Below, in pieces: positions 61,435-64,000 of a stretch of 64,000 nucleotides of DNA. Source of the stretch: JBAXQQ01 sp037131695. GTDB lineage: Bacteria; Armatimonadota; Hebobacteria; CAIYQO01. The stretch lies in assembly GCA_964638715.1 (NCBI GenBank), contig CAZWZF010000007.1, positions 62,001-126,000 on the forward strand, in the 5' to 3' direction. A model generated the notes under the pieces. The model ran no database searches, was not told where the DNA came from, and saw only the letters and a program-made list of their open reading frames with translations. A program made the position numbers and the translations under genes. Each line of letters opens with the position of its first letter. Within the stretch, counting starts at the first letter, position 1.

Positions 61435-62595
61435 ATGTCTATTGAAATTGGACGCAACCGTTTTGCCAGACGTGGTTATGGATTTGATGAAGTGGCTTTG
61501 GTGCCGGGGGCAGTTACTATTGACCCTGACCTTTGCGATGTATCCACTAATATTGGCAGCTTGAAGCTGGAATTACCGATTCTTGGCGCGTCGCTGGACG
61601 CTGTTGTTGACCCGTCATTCGCAATTGAAATTGGCAAATTGGGCGGCATAGGAATGATGTATTTAGAAGGAATCTATACAAAATATGAAGATTATCTATC
61701 AGTAATCGAGAAAATTATCAATGCTGACGACGACGAAATTGTTGGATTGATACAGGATATATACCGCGCGCCGGTAAAAGACGAACTGATATTAAAACGC
61801 ATCGCCGAGGTGAAAGCCGCTGGCGTGCCATGCATGGTATCCACCACCCCGATGAACGCAGAACGTATTGCTAAACTGATAGGATCCGGCGCGGTTGACG
61901 CATTCGCGGTTATCGCAACTGTCACCACAGTGCGCCACATATCAGAAAGATATCCTGCACCGGATTTCAAAGCCGTTAAGAACGCCATCGATTGCCCGCT
62001 GGTAATCGGCAACTGCGTAAGTTATGACGCCGCGTATGAACTGATGGAAATCGGTGCCGATGCCATTTTAGTCGGCGTTGGCCCCGGCGCAATTTGCACC
62101 ACCCGCCGCGTATGCGGTTTGGGTATGCCGCAAATTACTGCCACCGCTGATTGTGCCGCTGCTCGCGATGATTTTGAAGCCAAATATGGCCGCCGGGTGG
62201 CAATCGTCACCGATGGCGGAATGCGCAGCGGTGGAGACATCTGCAAGGCGATTGCCGCCGGCGCAGATGCCGTGATGCTGGGTTCGCAATTGGCCGCCAG
62301 CAACGAAGCACCAGCAAAAGGCTACTCCTGGGGTATGGCGACATCATCGCCAACATTGCCGCGCGGCACCCGCATCAAAGTCGGCACCCGCGGTTCATTG
62401 CACGATATTCTGCTGGGACCGGCAAAACGCGACGACGGCCTGATGAATTACATCGGCGCATTGAGATTGTCCATGGGCAGCATCGGCGCCCGCAACCTGC
62501 AGGAAATGCAGAAAGCTGAAATTATCATCGCCCCCAGTATGCCGACAGAAGGAAAAACCGAACAGCGTTCGCAAAAAGTTGGAATGGGAAGATAG
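61435..62595 (+). CDS. guaB3: GuaB3-family IMP dehydrogenase-related protein
   Basis: The ATG at 61435 follows TTGGGAGAAG and starts MSIEIGRNRFARRGYGFDEV, the GuaB3 signature; an in-frame TTG 240 bases upstream would start inside a repeat. The 386-residue length has no CBS insert, as in GuaB3 (Mycobacterium Rv3410c-type). The catalytic-loop Cys is retained: Cys221 in GPGAICTTRRVCGLGMPQ, and the NAD/IMP site VTDGGMRSGGDICKAIAAGA is intact. Actinobacterial GuaB3 proteins lack the Cys, whereas a cyanobacterial GuaB3 with Cys has been shown to act as GMP reductase; this one may convert GMP to IMP or bind IMP/GMP. The pdhB and bshC genes follow. Confidence 0.85.
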   Translation: MSIEIGRNRFARRGYGFDEVALVPGAVTIDPDLCDVSTNIGSLKLELPILGASLDAVVDPSFAIEIGKLGGIGMMYLEGIYTKYEDYLSVIEKIINADDDEIVGLIQDIYRAPVKDELILKRIAEVKAAGVPCMVSTTPMNAERIAKLIGSGAVDAFAVIATVTTVRHISERYPAPDFKAVKNAIDCPLVIGNCVSYDAAYELMEIGADAILVGVGPGAICTTRRVCGLGMPQITATADCAAARDDFEAKYGRRVAIVTDGGMRSGGDICKAIAAGADAVMLGSQLAASNEAPAKGYSWGMATSSPTLPRGTRIKVGTRGSLHDILLGPAKRDDGLMNYIGALRLSMGSIGARNLQEMQKAEIIIAPSMPTEGKTEQRSQKVGMGR

Positions 62596-62596
62596 T

Positions 62597-62647
62597 TTGA
62601 AGAGAGAAGAGTGAGGAGAGAAGGGTGAAAAATCCATTTCTCTCTTC
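62597..62647 (+). terminator. purine-rich inverted repeat after guaB3
   Basis: GAAGAGAGAAGAGTGAGGAG at the left and TTTCTCTCTTC at the right of GGGTGAAAAATCCA. It resembles the 17670 terminator and the other GAAGAGTGA elements. It may only attenuate, because pdhB follows after 40 bases. Confidence 0.45.
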
Positions 62648-62687
62648 ATAAATCGTTACTTTTTGTGGAAAGATTGTCTAATAAATT

Positions 62688-63674
62688 ATGACTACTGCTA
62701 CTAAAATTGTATATTATGCTGATGCCATTCGCGAGGCACTGGCCGGTGAGATGCGCCGCGACAAAAATGTCGTCATTTTAGGCGAGGATATTGGCGTATA
62801 TGGCGGCGCGTTTGGCGTTACCCGCGGATTAATCGAAGAGTTCGGTCCCGAACGAATAGTTAATACTCCCATATCAGAAGGCGGTTTTACCGGAATAGCA
62901 GTCGGTGCGGCTTTAACAGGCATGCGGCCGATTATCGAGTTCATGTTCATGGATTTCATCACCCTTGCTGTTGACCAGTTAGTAAACCATGCTGCGAAGT
63001 TTCGCGAGGTTTATGGTGAACAAGCAAAGGTGCCGATGGTCATCCGCGCTGCTGCCGGAGCTGGTAGAAGTTATGGCGCTACCCATTCGCAAATGCTGGA
63101 AGGCTGGTTCATGCACGTTCCCGGATTAAAGGTAGTTGCACCGTCAACTGCAGAGGATGCCCGCGGTCTGCTGATATCCGCCATTCGCGACGATAACCCG
63201 GTGCTGGTGGTAGAACATAAAGACCTGTATAAAATACGTATGCCGTTGAGCGATGAATACGCGCCAATACCGTTGGGAAAAGGCCGTATAGTCCGTGCCG
63301 GCGACGCAGTTTCTATCATCACTTATTCAAAAATGGTACATACCGCTGCCCTGGCCGCCGCCGATTTGGCGAAGGAAGGGATAAACGTCGAGGTAATCGA
63401 CCTGCGCTCGCTGAAGCCGATGGATACCGATATAATCGCTGAATCTGTACAGAAAACCGGTCGCGCCATTGTATTGACCGAAGCTATGCCGTGTGCCGGA
63501 CCAGCAGCAGAAATCGCATTTCAGGTTATGCGAGTGGCATTCGACTACCTGAGCGCTCCGGTAATGCGCCTGACCCCGCCGGAACACGCTATTCCATTTT
63601 CACCAAAATTGGAAGCGGCTATGATACCGGGCGTGCAGGACGTGATAGCCGCGGTTCGCGAAATTATCGAATGA
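62688..63674 (+). CDS. pdhB: 2-oxoacid/acetoin dehydrogenase E1 beta subunit
   Basis: The 328-residue protein is a pyruvate or acetoin dehydrogenase E1 beta (PdhB/AcoB) with Pyr-domain signatures VILGEDIGVYGGAFGVTRGL, RIVNTPISEGGFTGIAVGAA, IIEFMFMDFITLAVDQLVNH and RAAAGAGRSYGATHSQ, and the C-terminal transketolase-like domain (NVEVIDLRSLKPMDTDIIAE). It pairs with an alpha subunit to decarboxylate a 2-oxoacid using thiamine diphosphate. No alpha subunit lies upstream; guaB3 is there instead. Its stop overlaps the bshC start (ATGA), so translation is coupled. No clear ribosome site precedes the ATG at 62688 (ATAAATTATG). Confidence 0.9.
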   Translation: MTTATKIVYYADAIREALAGEMRRDKNVVILGEDIGVYGGAFGVTRGLIEEFGPERIVNTPISEGGFTGIAVGAALTGMRPIIEFMFMDFITLAVDQLVNHAAKFREVYGEQAKVPMVIRAAAGAGRSYGATHSQMLEGWFMHVPGLKVVAPSTAEDARGLLISAIRDDNPVLVVEHKDLYKIRMPLSDEYAPIPLGKGRIVRAGDAVSIITYSKMVHTAALAAADLAKEGINVEVIDLRSLKPMDTDIIAESVQKTGRAIVLTEAMPCAGPAAEIAFQVMRVAFDYLSAPVMRLTPPEHAIPFSPKLEAAMIPGVQDVIAAVREIIE

Positions 63675-64000
63675 AACCACTAATAGACATTTCATATACC
63701 GAAATAATTCCCGGAAATAAAATGCTGGCAGACATCATAAATGGGAAAATAGAGGTTGGCGAAAGCGAAAAATCATACTACATGCCAGACCGGTCGGAAA
63801 TCTCTGCCGCTTTGATAGAATACAATACAAAAATAGGCGCGAATGAATTAGCCATTGCCAATGCCCACAAAATCAGCAACTGCAACACAAAAATAATCTC
63901 CGTTGGCCAGCAGCCTGGCCTGCTTTGCGGGCCAATGTATACCCTTTACAAAGCGATATCCGCTATCGGCATAGCGAATAGTCTGCACACAAATGGCGAA
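63671..64000 (+). CDS. bshC: bacillithiol biosynthesis cysteine-adding enzyme BshC, N-terminal part
   Basis: The ATG at 63671 overlaps the pdhB stop. The 110 visible residues start MKPLIDISYTEI, and contain the family motif VGQQPGLLCGPMYTLYKAIS followed by AIGIANSLHTNGE to the window edge. BshC joins cysteine to glucosaminyl-malate to finish bacillithiol, a low-molecular-weight thiol that protects against redox and electrophilic stress. The full enzyme is about 540 residues, so about four fifths lies outside. Coupling to pdhB is unusual. Confidence 0.85.
   Translation, partial: MKPLIDISYTEIIPGNKMLADIINGKIEVGESEKSYYMPDRSEISAALIEYNTKIGANELAIANAHKISNCNTKIISVGQQPGLLCGPMYTLYKAISAIGIANSLHTNGE

Overview
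The window looks like chromosomal DNA of a Gram-negative-type, saccharolytic environmental bacterium. The best clue to lineage is a set of prepilin-type proteins whose N-terminus runs GFTLIELLVVIAIIAIL and then FPVFARAREKAR, with an H-X9-DG motif further on. That combination is typical of Armatimonadota and is also seen in Planctomycetota, Lentisphaerota and relatives; I favour Armatimonadota-like but cannot prove it. A partial bacillithiol gene (bshC), a PcrA-type helicase and long AT-rich intergenic regions packed with short dispersed repeats fit this. I saw no rRNA, tRNA or CRISPR array.

Layout. 1-4.9 kb: divergent deoC-like aldolase (cut by the window edge), a GH13 sugar phosphorylase and a GH31 alpha-xylosidase. 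5.2-12.3 kb: an apparent operon of three exported surface proteins, the last a 1,581-residue NlpC/P60-like protein with two families of Ig-like repeats. 12.6-22 kb: pcrA, two uncharacterised TIM-barrel glycosidase-like proteins and recJ. 22.3-34.2 kb: a giant propeller/Ig protein broken by one extra G, a membrane glycosyltransferase and an S55 (SpoIVB-type) peptidase fused to a propeller. 34.6-50 kb: a giant exported NHL-propeller protein, four prepilin-like loci (three intact genes and one decayed end), a GH42-like exported protein and an unknown exported protein. 50.3-60.7 kb: an MreB paralogue lacking both usual catalytic residues, an exported two-module discoidin-like protein, a translationally coupled SPFH pair, and a coupled PA14/TolB-propeller plus GH2 pair. 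61-64 kb: guaB3-type IMP dehydrogenase relative, pdhB/acoB and the start of bshC.

How the genes may work together. Many products are carbohydrate-active or carry a signal peptide and a beta-propeller, Ig-like, PA14 or discoidin-like module. This suggests a cell envelope decorated with large modular glycan-binding and glycan-cleaving proteins, feeding cytoplasmic phosphorylase, alpha-xylosidase and deoxyribose-phosphate routes.

The most unusual content is repetitive or recombinational: two MITE-like families, a 42-bp REP family, a 74-bp hairpin family with conserved outer arms but changing self-complementary inner arms, a duplicated promoter-operator-prepilin cassette with divergent 3' parts, and AT-rich islands inside otherwise balanced surface-protein genes.
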